From positions 3,883,001-3,947,000 of the forward strand of contig NW_018343973.1 of assembly GCF_002099425.1 (NCBI RefSeq): a stretch of DNA of 64,000 nucleotides, read 5' to 3'. This document shows positions 1-10,659 of this stretch, piece by piece; position 1 is the stretch's first letter, and each line of letters starts with the position of its first letter. Both the position numbers and the translations under genes were made by a program. The notes beneath the pieces were generated by a model, which saw only the letters and a program-made list of their open reading frames with translations, was not told the DNA's origin and searched no databases. Source of the DNA: Phascolarctos cinereus. Lineage: Eukaryota; Chordata; Mammalia; Diprotodontia; Phascolarctidae.

Positions 1-12
1 TCTTTCAGCAGA

Positions 13-204
13 GAAGAGCAGAAAAACTTCCTGAAGGAGGTAGCATCTGAACCTCAAAGTCAATCAACTAGCATTTATTAAATACCTAGCCATGCACTGT
101 GCCAAGTGCTAAGGATTCAAAGAAAGGTGAAAACCAGTCCTTCCTCTTAATGAGCTCACAATCCAATGGGGGAGAGAAGACACAGACAGCTATGTACAAA
201 CAAG

Positions 205-251
<47 letters not shown>

Positions 252-450
252 ACAAATTGTAAATAATCAACAGAGGGAAGGCACCAAGGCTTCTTGTAGA
301 AAGTGGGACTTTAGCTGAAACTTGAAGGAAGACAGAGAATAGGGACCAAGTTCTAGACATGGATGGAGGACAGCTAATAAAATGCTCAGAATCATGAAAT
401 GGAGTGTTTTATTTGAAGAAGAGTAAGGGGGCAAGAGTCATTGGATTACA
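13..450 (-). repeat. L2 LINE 3'-end fragments, two abutting copies
   Basis: Two pieces of L2 lie on the minus strand. Bases 13-58 match an internal part of the L2 3' region (the stretch read as 'cttcctgaaggaggt'). A fresh L2 3' terminus then begins near 61 with the diagnostic catttattaa..acctag..gcactgtgcc block and runs to about 450. An (AC)n microsatellite at 209-248 has grown inside it. The order suggests one L2 tail inserted into, or fused to, another. Family assignment is from recalled consensus; the far edge is uncertain. Confidence 0.7.
209..248. repeat. (AC)n microsatellite
   Basis: An uninterrupted AC dinucleotide run of about 20 units inside the L2 tail. Confidence 0.95.
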
Positions 451-2051
451 GGATTCTGAACTGCAGAAATGAGAGGGGAATACTTGCCAGTCAGGAGTAA
501 TGGCATATGCAAATGCATGGTGACAAGAGGTGACAAAGAATTCAGAAAACAACTATTGATCCTTTCTGGCTTAAATGTAGAAATTGTAAAGGGAAAAATG
601 TTGTATCTGTCTGAAAAGTAGACTAGAACCAAACTGATTATGTTTTTACATACAAGACCAAAAAATTTGTTTTTTATCCCTTAGGAAACAAGCACTGTTT
701 GGGGGCCTGATGCAATAAGTTCTTAAATGTGGGTGCTATTTCATCCACAAACAGGACCATCCAAAGGATATCGCCTTTACAGGTGACCTATCCTTTTCAA
801 TGGATTTCATCGATCGCAGCAGTGAATTAGATAATATGGTAGACATTAAAATATTTAATAAATTAATGAATATCTTCTATTGCTTGTGTTTTTAAGTATG
901 TTCAGCACTTGTTTATTTTTTGGTTTTGTTTTGTTTTTTCTATTTTCTCTCATTCCATTCACTGTAAGATCTCCCTGGGTAGGAAGAACATCAAGAATTA
1001 CCTATTGCATCTGAGTATCTAAGTACAATATTCCACAAAGGAGCTGGCCACATAAAGGAACTCCCACAGTCAAATCTGTGCTGATTATAGAAAGCCTTGC
1101 ATGGCAGTATGGAAATTATAGCATTTGTTGAAGGTTTCCAAAGCATTGTGAATCCCTGAATGTAGAAGAAACATATTTTTAGTCAGTAACATTGCAGGTG
1201 TTCAAATAAATATTTTTAGTTTGTGTAAACTATTTTTATTTATAAATAAACTTATGAAAAAAGTAATTCTAATCTGACATATCTGGTTGTGATTTAAAAT
1301 TTAAAAGCATTTTGTTATGTTATTGTTATTTTGTGCATGAATATTTCAAAAGCGTTCTTAACAATTGAGGTTTTCCATGTGTCTTGATCTTACTAAGAAA
1401 ATGTCTTCTGAACAGTATGACAAAAAGTTGAAAAATACAGAGCAGATGATTGAAAAGTCTCCTTTGAGCTGGTATGAGATAAAATTTTATTAACATCCTG
1501 TTGTTGTTTTGTGACTTGAAAACTTGCTATGCCCCTAATGTTTTTCTTTGTTAGTCACATAGCTGCAGTATTTAATGTCATAATTTTATAGCTAGGTAAT
1601 CAACCAAGTGCTTATTTCTCTGCCAAGAGGGAAGGCATCAAAACATTCCCCCTACTCACTTCTGCATAGAGAAAATGACCAGGAAGCTTTTAAATTAAAT
1701 CAACATAAAACTGATAAAGACCAATGCATAAAAGAGGAGAATATTGTCCCTTTGAGGTTCTCCTTGCAATAATAGAGTTCACATTTTTTCTTGATCTTCC
1801 TTTTCTGTTTATACCTCTCCTCTTCCTTCTTCCTTGCCCTCCATTCAAACTTCCTGCAGTCTTCTCAGGCCTTGCTATCAGGCAGCCCATAGGACAGCAA
1901 AATTGAGATTTTTCCATGAAAAAAATAATACTGCTTAATTCTAAAGCAACCTTCCCCCACACCTCCCAAGGTGTCAAGCACAGAAATGTCTTCTGAACTG
2001 GCAAAAACCTAATAAAGGAAGTAGGCTCAACATTATTCAAAGTAGATTATT
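451..2051. other. AT-rich unique DNA
   Basis: No repeat family or exon was recognised here. The stretch is AT-rich, with short T and A runs such as the TTTTGTTTTGTTTTTT tract near 920. The 116-codon frame on the minus strand at 1690-2040 has no recognisable protein similarity and lacks support as a gene. Confidence 0.5.
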
Positions 2052-2190
2052 CAAAAGGACTCAGATGACATGAGTTTGAGCCTAGGCTCTGAGATTTGTA
2101 AGCCATGTGACTTCACTTAAACTTTCATAGATTTAGTTTCCTCATATGTAAAGTGAAGATAATAATACTTGCACTATTTATTTGATACAG
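2052..2190 (+). repeat. MIR SINE fragment
   Basis: Shows the MIR order: a tRNA-related head (gagtttgagcctaggctctg), then 'catgtgacttcactt', then the core 'tttcctcatatgtaaagtgaagataataat'-like stretch. It ends just before the solo LTR. Confidence 0.75.
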
Positions 2191-2225
2191 ATTTTTGTTT
2201 GGAAAAGGGAAAGGGGTTAGATCTG

Positions 2226-2672
2226 TGTGCCACAGTGACCCTAACCCAAATTAACTCAGAGACTTCTCAAGGTGGAAAGCAAAGGTTACCTTTATTACAA
2301 TCTGTCAAGATGGCTGTCTGCTCCTTCCATACACGTGAAGAGAGAGACTGAGTAACAGGGGCTGCACTGTAAAAGCAAATCTCCTTGCACCAAGCAAAGT
2401 CTCCAACCACCACTATCCCTTATCCCTTTAACTGGGGGTGGGCTTGGGCTTACATTCTAACTGGGAGGTGAGGCTTACATTCTAGGCCCCAAATTCAAAG
2501 ACAAGGAAAGAGGTGGGAAGCCAAGGGCAAATGGCTCAGTTTGGGGGGCAGGACTTATTCTTTCTGTTACGTGCTTATAAACAGGGTCTGAGCAGGGGAG
2601 GATTTTTAAAATAATAATAAAAAATTATTGCCCTTTTGAGAAGGCTTCAATTCTGAGAGTTCATCTCTCACA
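2226..2672 (-). mobile_element. Solo retroviral LTR (fossil)
   Basis: A 447-bp block bounded by TG...CA, written TGTG...CACA. It is flanked by near-identical 6-base repeats (gatctg at 2220-2225 and gatcta at 2673-2678). On the minus strand it carries a TATA-like tttataag near 2577 and an AATAAA signal near 2290, as expected for a U3-R-U5 order read right to left. No internal retroviral region is present, so it is a solo LTR left by recombination. The 6-bp duplication fits a beta-like or class II element. The near-identity of the duplication suggests moderate age; the exact family is not known to me. Confidence 0.65.
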
Positions 2673-2765
2673 GATCTATGATTTCATTGATATATGGCTA
2701 TATGGAGCGTCAAGGTAAGGAAACTCTCTCCATAAATGAAATTCACCACCTTCTCTGTAAAAAAA
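2673..2765 (-). repeat. Tail fragment of a MIR-like SINE
   Basis: Matches, in reverse, the 3' tail of the SINE seen complete at 32094-32315 and 46758-46975 (gatctatgatttcattgat, then aaggaaactctctcc, then accaccttctctg). The solo LTR sits directly at its edge. Confidence 0.55.
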
Positions 2766-3244
2766 AAAAAAGTAGATTGTTCAAATCTGCTGAGTGCCTG
2801 GAGTCAGTATATATAGCATATCCTCAGTGTCACTTGCCATACTAGTGCATCTGAGGAGGCTGGAAGGGGCATGGGCTCCCGGTTGAGACAGAAGGAGGGA
2901 GCTGTTGCTTGGGTGCCCCATGCTCCCTGATTAGAAGTTCTTGGATCATATAAGAAAATTCTCTGCCAGGGAAGGGAGACAAACAAACTGGCTTTATTTC
3001 CACTCATCTTGGGACTTTCCTAGGCCTTGGCAGCTCCTAATCATGTATTTAGCAAGAATACCGAATAACCTGGTTCTTTGAATGAGGATTCTATTTTTAC
3101 TCTATAATCCTTGGAGCAATACTAAGCTTATAGCTTGGGGGGGGTTTCCAACATATTATTTTAGTAATGTGTGGAGTTCCCAGTGTGAAAACTCCCTTTA
3201 CCAGAGAACAGCAATTTATCTGTACTTTAAAGCCTGAATGAGTA
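2766..3244. other. Unique DNA, nothing recognised
   Basis: Starts with a 13-base A run and contains an 8-base G run near 3138. No coding or repeat assignment can be supported. Confidence 0.5.
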
Positions 3245-3412
3245 GCCTGGGGGCACAAACAGGTTAAATGTTGTGCAGATAACCTCCAAAGTTTTTTTGA
3301 GACCTTAATCTAGAATTCTAGGATCTGATGTTCACTCTCCTAGTACACTGCAGAGGCAGGGCTTTAACCCTGTGCCTTCTTAACTCCAAGAACAACTCTG
3401 TAGTCATTCTGA
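3245..3412 (-). repeat. Diverged MIR fragment
   Basis: Resembles the reverse of MIR: 'caggttaaatgttgtgcagat' for the RNA polymerase III box region, then 'cagaggcagggctttaaccc' and 'ccttcttaactcc' for the tRNA head. Much diverged. Confidence 0.45.
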
Positions 3413-3617
3413 CACAATGCTTCAGATTTTTAGTTGATATAATTTTGTTTGTTTGTTTGTTTAATTGATCGTTGTATATAGTACTAGAGTGGGGGAAGTT
3501 TGAAGTGCAGGCTATTCAGTTCCTTGATCCCTCTAACCATTTAACAGTCATTAATGGGGTGCTTATACCCAGCAAACCCTTTGCCCTCCCTACCTTTGAT
3601 AGCTAATTTACTCTCCT

Positions 3618-3760
3618 CCCCCCCCCCCCCCCCGGAGGCAATTGGGTTTAAGTGACTTGCCCAGAGTCACACAGCTGGTAAGTGTCTGAGGTCAAATTTG
3701 AACTCAGGTTCTCCTGACCCGAGGGCCAGTGCTCTATCTACTGTGTTGTCTAGCTGCTCC
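3618..3760 (-). repeat. Marsupial tRNA-type SINE (WSINE1-like) with poly-C start
   Basis: The reverse complement of the ggcagctaggtgg SINE: 'gtgacttgcccagagtcaca', 'tttgaactcaggttctcctg', 'gctctatctactg', ending tagctgctcc. A run of 16 C residues (3618-3633) abuts its 3' (tail) side. The box A and box B promoter segments of the tRNA-like head are visible but altered. Confidence 0.85.
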
Positions 3761-3975
3761 TTCCTTCCCTTTAAATGAAGAAACCAAGAATCATGTCTCA
3801 TGTTTGTAGAAGGGACTTAGAAGGCCAAAAAAAGTCAGAATTAAAGCAACAAATATGTCAGATAACAATCTACAGGATTTTTGTTGTTTGAATACAATGA
3901 CTAATATTAAACTTTAGTGAGGCCAGTAACCTTATGAAAAGTACTACTGGATATTTAGAGAATTTTATTCCATTC

Positions 3976-4534
3976 TGGTGATGGAGCATGGGCCCAAGCA
4001 GAGACCTTTGCCCCTTGCCCCAATAAGAATTTGGGTCCCATTTGTATATGGGCCCCAGAAAACCCTTAAAAACTCACTCTGGTCTCAAAGGGCTACCTGA
4101 GGCTATATTCCACTCAATGGCTTTTCCTTATCAACTATCTCTATCTCCCTTTGAAAACCTAATGAAGCTCTAGTATATTTCCCACCTTTGACCTTATCCT
4201 TCCTTCAAACCTCTTCCTTCCAGTTCCCTTCATTATCTATTCCATTGTCTATTCAACCCCCCAGATATTCCCATTGGAATTCTCCCTAGACTCACCCCAG
4301 CTTCATGATCTTTCTCCTAGCCCCTCCTCCAAACACCCAACATTATTTGAGTGTGTATAAGATCCACCCTGTCCCCCATTTAAACGCTGAGACTTCCTCA
4401 TGCCCACTCGTCCTTACTGGCATCACTAATGTTTAGATTCCTTAAGAGTCTGACCTGTGTGATTTATCCCTAATATACTTTTTCTCTGGCTGAAAGAAGA
4501 TTTGGGTCAAATTCTTTTGGCAGGACCCACTGTA
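3976..4534 (+). mobile_element. Putative solo retroviral LTR (fossil)
   Basis: A 560-bp pyrimidine-rich block starting TGG and bounded by 'ccatt' at 3970-3974 and 4535-4539, a possible 5-bp duplication. A TATA-like 'gtgtataagatcc' lies near 4354, followed by a C-rich segment and a TAATATA-type signal near 4475, the usual U3-R-U5 order. Part of the same sequence (the region read as 'ttccttaagagtctgacctg' onward) recurs in reverse at 36076-36224, showing it is a repeat. No internal retroviral genes are seen next to it. The right end is not the canonical CA, so edges are approximate. Confidence 0.5.
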
Positions 4535-4619
4535 CCATTTCAGAACCTAGACCTCATCACTGGGACAGCTACATCTATGTAAGAGCCCTTAAAAATTACC
4601 TAATTGTGGTCTATGTTAG

Positions 4620-5145
4620 TAGGCATTGTGGCGGAGGAGGAAGAATGCTAGACTGGAAGCAGAAGACCTTATCAAACATGACACCTTTTCACTCATGGAA
4701 CTAGGAAAATCAGTAAACCTCTCAGGGCTCAGTTTTGTCATCTATAGAATGGGGCTAATAACACTTGTACTGTCTGTTTCAGAGATATTTGGTGGGAGCT
4801 AATTAGATTAGAGGGCAGCTAGGTGGCACAATGGATAGAGCACTGTATTTGGAATCAGTGAACTCATGAAGTGAACATCCTGAAGATGAGTTCAAATCCA
4901 GCCTCAGATGCTTACTAGCTGTGTGACCCTGTTTGCCTCACTCCTCATCTGTAAAATGAGCTGGAGAAAGAAATAGCAAACCGTTAACAGTATCCTTGCC
5001 AAGAAAACCCCAAAGAGAGTCCTGAAGAGTCGGACATGACTAAACAACACGACAGCAAATTAGATTATATAGGTGGTAGCATTTTATAAACTGCAAAGTG
5101 CTGGTTTTTTTAAAGAGACTATTGTTACTATAACTGTTGTCATGA
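4620..5145 (+). repeat. MIR SINE split by a MAR1-like SINE
   Basis: The MIR head and core (mutated 'cagggctcagttttgtcatc', 'gaatggggctaataac') run to 4810. The 3' part ('ggtggtagcattttataaactgcaaagtgc', then a TTGTTACTA-like end) resumes after 5067. The interruption is the SINE at 4811-5057. Confidence 0.7.
4811..5057 (+). mobile_element. MAR1-like SINE with 10-bp target-site duplication
   Basis: Begins 'gagggcagctaggtggcaca' and keeps a tRNA-like head, the CORE-like 'catctgtaaaatgagctgga' stretch and the tail 'gagtcggacatgactaaac'. It is flanked by the perfect repeat aattagatta (4801-4810 and 5058-5067), the mark of target-primed insertion. The tail resembles RTE-type LINE 3' ends, the likely source of its mobilising enzyme (known of the family, not shown here). 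Confidence 0.85.
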
Positions 5146-5663
5146 TTAGCACAGATAGTTACTGTCCGTAAATGGTTTAGATTAGTTTTCAGCAAAGTGC
5201 TCATTGAAGGAGTTACTGGGGAGTTAGATGTGGATAAACCACAGTCAACTTTCCATTATTATTTTGTGACCAAACATTGTACTTTTAGTGTCATCTAGTC
5301 ATATTCTGAATGGATGTATTTGGTCCCAATATGAAAACAGCTAGAGAATATTGGAAGGATTAATTAGAGGGAAAATGTGTCAACATTACAGGAACAAACA
5401 AATCAAGCACATGTCCACTAGTAGTAGCCAGAGGATCCTCTAATTTCCTGTACTTTAACAAGCTAATACACGGGAAAACCCTCTGTGACCGCTATGTACT
5501 AGAAAAATATAAACCGATATCACTATTTAGTAATCATTAATAATGATAACCCCAATAGAATAGAAGCTCCTTGAGGGAAAGCATTGCCTTGCTTTTTGTT
5601 TTTGTATGCCTTATATAGAGGATGAATAGAATTGAGTTGAAACACAGAGTTCATGTAGCATCA
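5146..5663. other. Unique DNA, nothing recognised
   Basis: No repeat family or exon-like segment recognised. The segment near 5565 ('ctccttgagggaaagcattg') could be a short L2 3'-end remnant. Confidence 0.45.
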
Positions 5664-5671
5664 TTTAGTCT

Positions 5672-5902
5672 AGAGATTCTTAACCTCTTTTTGTGCCATG
5701 GAGCCTCCTGTCCCCCTTCACACACACTCACATACTTTGGCAATCTGGCAGATCCTACGGACCCTTTCCTGAAAAATGTTCTTAAATGATTAAATGGATA
5801 AGAATTCAAAGGAAACCAATTCTATTGAAACACAACTATAAATGTGTGTGTGTGTGTGTGTGTGTGTATTTTTTAAAATTAACAGACTACAGGTTGAGAA
5901 CC
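5672..5902 (+). mobile_element. hAT-type MITE with (TG)n expansion
   Basis: Inverted ends gagattcttaacct / aggttgagaacc bracket a short non-coding body. A (TG)n run at 5843-5868 has expanded inside. Flanks tttagtct (5664-5671) and tttatcta (5903-5910) look like a decayed 8-bp duplication. A second copy of the same body lies at 61857-62065 (shared 'aaggaaaccaatt' and 'attgaaa' blocks). It has no transposase and would depend on an autonomous hAT. Confidence 0.7.
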
Positions 5903-5911
5903 TTTATCTAT

Positions 5912-6113
5912 CCAAGGGTGGGGAATCTAGAGCCTCAAGGCCACACGTAGCTTCTAGATCTTTGGGTGTGGCCTTTAATTGAATCCAAATTTTACAGGAC
6001 AAATCCTTTTATTAAGGGGATTTGCTCTGTGAAGTTTAGATTCAAAAGGCCACACTTGAGGACCTAGAGGGCTATATGGCCTGGAGGTCACAGTTCCCCA
6101 CCCCTGCATACCA
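5912..6113 (+). mobile_element. Palindromic hAT-type MITE
   Basis: A near-palindromic element: it opens 'caagggtggggaatctagag' and closes 'cacagttccccacccctg', with further matching arms ('cctcaaggccacacgtagc' and 'ggctatatggcctggaggtc'; 'gtgtggcctttaattgaatc' and 'agattcaaaaggccacac'). It lies 9 bp after the previous MITE. No clear 8-bp duplication survives. Confidence 0.75.
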
Positions 6114-6459
6114 TCCAACACACCGAGAAAAACTAAAATAATATAGATGGATACAAATCTGTTCTATTTAAAACAGTTTGCTCTACTAAGAAAATGAGCT
6201 CATTTTTCTCAGTAACTTATTTTATTACCGAACAACCACAAGAGTTAGGGATTTGTTTCCTAAATCTACTCTAAATCCCTCACACTTCAGTTTAAGTCGA
6301 TTTGCAATTGTTTTCCCTTTAGTCAAGATGGAGTACATTTAAATTTGGTCATGAATATTAACCACAATTAGGATCTTCTTTTAAGATACAAAATGTTGCC
6401 TAAAGGTTTAAAGTGAGCAAGACAACAAAGTCCAACAGAGGGAGTCCTTGGCTGACAGA
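6114..6459. other. Unique DNA, nothing recognised
   Basis: AT-rich and without recognised repeats or coding potential. Confidence 0.45.
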
Positions 6460-6615
6460 TCCCAGGAGGCTTCTGATCTACTTACAATCCTAGCTCAGAT
6501 TTAGGCACTTTAGACCTCTTTGTATTGCTGTTTTCTTATCTGCAAAATGGTGGTGGTGGTGGTGGTAGAATGAGATTACTTGGAGGTATAATTTAAAAAT
6601 GCAATATGACTGCTT
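6460..6615 (+). repeat. MIR fragment with (TGG)n expansion
   Basis: Degraded MIR: 'cttacaatcctagctcag', 'cttatctgcaaaatgg', 'agaatgagattac'. Six TGG units (6548-6566) have grown from the ATGG of the core. Confidence 0.6.
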
Positions 6616-6627
6616 TGATACTTTGAG

Positions 6628-6712
6628 AGATCCATGATTTCATTGGTGTGTACACATTTTGAGAGTGACTGCTGATGAAAACTTCACCACTTGGTGACTG
6701 ACCTTTCTATGA
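6628..6712 (-). repeat. Tail fragment of a MIR-like SINE
   Basis: Second reverse copy of the 'gatccatgatttcattgg' tail also found at 2673-2765 and 33436-33642. Confidence 0.45.
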
Positions 6713-7504
6713 CAAGTTTCTTTGAACTGAGTTATTTTTTAAGTATGGCTCTTGGCCAGTGGACTTATAGTCCTTCATCAGCCCCATTCTCGATAGATTC
6801 ACAGCTCAGCAGGACCTGCCAGAATGTGTGTTCAAGTGACATATCTTCTAGATTCTACCTTCAAGAAGCAATGAAATATAACATCAGGATGTAGTAGAGA
6901 ATATGAGAATAAATGTGGTTATCTGTAAATGACTTTGAATGTCTTTCTGTTTATTTGTTCATTTAAAATGATATCCTATTAACTGTGACATTGGTGAGAC
7001 TGAAAAGCAGAACCAAAAAAAAAAAAACCCCAAACCTAACTAAACCAAAACTCTCATCCAAATCATGGCAGGAGATTTATAACATTTTAAAATTCCTTTT
7101 TAGCATGTAATTGATCAGCTATGATGTGTTATAATTTAAGATCCTAATTTCCATGTCTTGGGGAGAAAAATGGAAAAAAAACATAAAGCTTCTTTTTAAA
7201 GTTTTGGTTGGCTCAAGAAAGGAAATGTTATGAAAGTTAAATCAAAATTATGACAGCAAAACTGAAGGCCTCAGACACAGAGGAATCAAGATAAGCTTCA
7301 TATAAGATGGAATTCCAATGATTCATAACAAAATTGGGCATTTATACCAAGGAATGCCACATCATTCTCTAATAAACTATTAAATCTGGTACAATCATTT
7401 TAAATATAAAAAAAAATTCGCTGGTTTACTTCCCAAGCTTACGTCACTCAATTTATTTATGTAATGATTGGAAAGATTTTTTAAAATGAATTACTCGTAG
7501 CAGG
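6713..7504. other. AT-rich unique DNA
   Basis: Includes an A run at 7015-7027 and an AT-rich block. Nothing coding was recognised; the 67-codon frame starting at 6691 is in the wrong sequence context to be a gene. Confidence 0.45.
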
Positions 7505-7705
7505 GATGAAATAGTGTAGTTGAAGTAGCATTGGACTGTGTGTCAGGAGATGTAGTCTCAATTCTGACACTGGAGGTATAACACTGGGCACAGCAAGAAA
7601 CTTCTTTGAGACTGGATTTCCTCATCTGAAAAATGGGAAGGGGGAGGGAAGAAAAGGGATTGGACTTCCCAACCAGTTTTAAACTTCTAAGATTCTATAA
7701 TTCGA
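7505..7705 (+). repeat. MIR SINE
   Basis: Head 'tgaagtagcattggactgtg', core 'ctggatttcctcatctgaaa' then 'atgggaagggggaggg', and tail 'aaacttctaagattctataa' give the MIR order on the plus strand. Confidence 0.65.
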
Positions 7706-7731
7706 ATGATGCCCTTTCGAGTCTGAGAATG

Positions 7732-7877
7732 GGGGCAGCTAGGTGGTGCAATGGATAGAGCATTTGCCCTGAAGTCAGGAGGACCTGAGTTCAAATCTGG
7801 CCTCAGACCAAATACTTAACACTTACTAGCTGTGTGACCCTGGGCAAGTCACTTAACCCCAATTGCCTAAATAGAAA
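7732..7877 (+). mobile_element. WSINE1-like SINE with 12-bp target-site duplication
   Basis: A complete SINE from ggggcagctaggtggtgcaa to 'ccccaattgcctaaatag'. It is bracketed by perfect copies of agtctgagaatg (7720-7731 and 7878-7889). The tRNA-like A box (gctaggtggtgc) and B box (gagttcaaatctggcc) are easy to read. The intact duplication suggests a comparatively recent insertion. Confidence 0.9.
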
Positions 7878-7889
7878 AGTCTGAGAATG

Positions 7890-8227
7890 ACTTGCATTTG
7901 TGGAGTCTAAAAGAAAAGAGGGTCTTCAAATGGAACTAACATCATGATAAGACTTAATTAATCTAAGAAGTCAAATAAAAATGTTTCCAACTGGATAATG
8001 AGGTGTGTCAACAGAACATCCCTTGTATGCCATTTGAGATATCTATGCTAGGGCTTCTGTCAATCCAGAAACCTGGACTCGTGACTGCCTCAGGCACTGA
8101 TGGGTCCTGTGGTGAAGGAAGACGTTATCTGTGACATCCCTGCTTACTTATCTGGAGAAACCTGAGGAAATAGTTGCTTTTTAAAGAGTTGTCCTCTTGG
8201 CAAGAAATGGCCAGAAGATTGTCCTTT
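7890..8227. other. Unique DNA, nothing recognised
   Basis: No repeat or exon-like signal beyond short chance frames. Confidence 0.45.
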
Positions 8228-8359
8228 TATCAGAAGAGACCTTAAAGGTCATCTAAGTTAAATTCTGTTACTTTATAAGTACGGAAACTAGGTTTCAGGC
8301 AGCCTGAGTGACTTCAAGTCATACAAATAGTTAAATGTTAGTGATAGTACTTGAATCCT
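8228..8359 (-). repeat. MIR-like fragment
   Basis: Reads 'accttaaaggtcatctaag', 'gtacggaaactaggtttcag' and 'gtgacttcaagtcatacaa' as in reversed MIR-type SINEs. It is cut at its right end by the next SINE. Confidence 0.55.
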
Positions 8360-8602
8360 TAGGATAGCTAGGTGGCACAGTAGATAGAGTGCTAGGCCTG
8401 GAGTCAGGAAGATTTGAGTTCCAATCCAGCCTCAGACACATATTAGCTGTGTGACCCTGGACAAGTCACTTAACCCTGTGTACCTCAGTTCCTTACCTAT
8501 AAAATAAGCTGGAGAAGGAAATGGCAAACCACTCCAGCACCTTTGTCAAGAAAATCCCAAATGGGGTTACAAAGAGTTTGATATAACTGAAATGACTGAA
8601 GA
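8360..8602 (+). mobile_element. MAR1-like SINE with 11-bp target-site duplication
   Basis: Head 'gatagctaggtggcacagta', mid 'ctggagaaggaaatggcaaa' and tail 'ggttacaaagagtttgatat'. Flanks are acttgaatcct (8349-8359) and acttgaaccct (8603-8613), with one difference. Confidence 0.85.
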
Positions 8603-8792
8603 ACTTGAACCCTAATTTTTCTGACATATACCATCCTAAACCATGCTGCATCTAGGTATGTAAATCAAATAAGGTTTTGTCTATAGAAGATCTGGCTATC
8701 TTATGATGTAATCCATTGTGAAGTAAATATTTGCCTCTTTACTGCTCTTTGTTTTATAAACCCCATTTAAAATATACAATAAATCTTATTAG

Positions 8793-9340
8793 AGTTATAG
8801 AATCAGAGAATTCCGGAGATGAAAAAGGCTTCAGAGGTCAAAAATCACAATTCCTTTTTACTACCATCCAACTATGGACATCAATGCTCTTTTTGAACAA
8901 CTTTAGGAACAGGGAACTTACTAATTCTTCCATTAATTTAAAGGTAGCACGATCAATTTTTGGATGGCTCTAATGGTTAGAAAGTTCTTACAGTAAATGA
9001 AAGCTGCCAGTTATAATTAACTCATTGGTACCCATAGTCGTATTGGACCAGTTTAAACCATTTTCTACATGAGAGTTCCTCATATATTTGGAAATAGTCA
9101 TCGTGACACACACCTCCTCGCTCTACCCCCAATGAATTTTTTGCTTCAAGCTAAATAAAATGGTTTCCTTTAGTTTCTTAAATAACATTTCTAGCCCTCT
9201 CCAACTTGTCAGTGTCCTTTGTACAATATGGCACTAGTACTGAATACAATATTCCAAATGCATTCTTACCAGGGTAGAATACAGACATTCCTTGTGCTGA
9301 ATGTTAAACTCTCAATAATTTAGCCGAAATGCATAATTAT
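8793..9340 (-). repeat. L3/CR1-type LINE 3' region
   Basis: Reverse-complement CR1/L3 signature: 'gaatcagagaattccggaga', then 'tggatggctctaatggttag', 'ctctccaacttgtcagtgtc', 'actgaatacaatattccaaa' and 'accagggtagaatacag'. Much diverged, as expected for an element inactive since early mammals. The 80-codon frame starting at 8731 overlaps it and is not a gene. Confidence 0.7.
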
Positions 9341-10142
9341 AATAACCATGCTTGTCACCAAAGAAGAGATAATAAAATATACCCCTGTCCTTCTATGCAA
9401 GATGGGTGACTATGGGTCTGTAATATTGCATATATTTTCAGATTGGTTTGATTTGTAGGTTAATTTTGTTGAAATATATTTCTTTTATTTTTTTTCAAGA
9501 GGAATGACTCATTGGGTAGAGTGGGGCAGAAGGATTTATTCAGAAATGAAGGTTATGTAAAAAAAATGAATAAACATTTCAAAATAAAAAAGCAAATGAA
9601 AAATTTGGATAGGGGTTGGGCTGAGGCTTAAGTAAACTTAACAAAATCTTGCCATCCCCCCCCACAAAGAAAGACCAAATTCATAACAAAAGCAAGAGTA
9701 TAGGACAAACATTTAAGGTACTGAAATAAGCAAATTAAGTACTTTAGAATAACCATTTGCTACAAATAATTGATCTGTTCATTGCAAATTGTTCTGATTT
9801 ATTCATTGAAGGAGATCCCATATAACGATATCCACCAAACAACACTATTAGATTAGTTTTAAGTATGTACTTAAAAGAATAAAGAGCATTTATTCATAAG
9901 AATAGTCTATAAGTCAGAATTATCACTATTTCAAATTGTCCTTCCTGTCATTTAATTTTAAGTAATTGAACTTTTGTGTATGGACAATTCATACCTATAA
10001 ATAGGTCAAATTCCAAAATTTGCTTTTTAAGTTAGTTTTAAACCCAGAATGTATTTTTCAAATGAAATTCAATTGTTGTTAATACCATTTAGGTCCCTAG
10101 ACAACATATAAAGGTTTATTTAACTCATTTTACTTAAGCATG
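9341..10142. other. AT-rich unique DNA
   Basis: Long AT-rich stretch with a C run at 9656-9664. Nothing recognised. Confidence 0.45.
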
Positions 10143-10373
10143 TTGTTGTTCAGTCATGTCTGGCTCTTCATGACCCCACTTTGGGTTTTCTTAGCAAAGA
10201 TGCTAGAATAGTTTGCCATTTTCTTCTCCAGTTCATTTTTACAGATGAGGAAACTGAGGCAAATAGGGTTAGGTGATTTGACCAGGGTTACATAGCTACT
10301 AGGTGCCTGAGGCCTGACTAAGTCTTCCTGTTTCCAGGCCCAGCATTCTACCCACTGTGCCACCTAGCTGCCT
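10143..10373 (-). mobile_element. MAR1-like SINE
   Basis: A reverse copy running from 'tgttgttgttcagtcatgtc' through 'gaccccactttgggttttct' and 'ggaaactgaggcaaatagg' to 'gccacctagctgcct'. A 69-codon frame on the minus strand here is SINE sequence, not a gene. Confidence 0.85.
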
Positions 10374-10659
10374 AGGCATTCAAACATTAATAGGTATTCA
10401 TGGAACACAAAGCTGGTGGCCACTCTGGGAAGGACCAGTGGTAAAGCTAACTCTCAGGTATTCCAGCACATTCAGGCTATGCTCTATGCAAAGCTATGGT
10501 ATAACCCTTTGATGTGGTATAGACAAAGATTTGTAAAGAAGACAAAAAAGGCATAGTGATTTCTAGATTTCATCAAGACAGGAAAAAATTTCAAAGGTAA
10601 GGTAAGCTGCAATCTACTCAAGTGTTACATGTTCCAGGTAATGTTTGCCATGAAGTATT

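Noticed and set aside
1690-2040. 116-codon minus frame with a KR-rich end
   Set aside because: No similarity to a known family is visible, there is no conserved context, and base composition is like the flanks.
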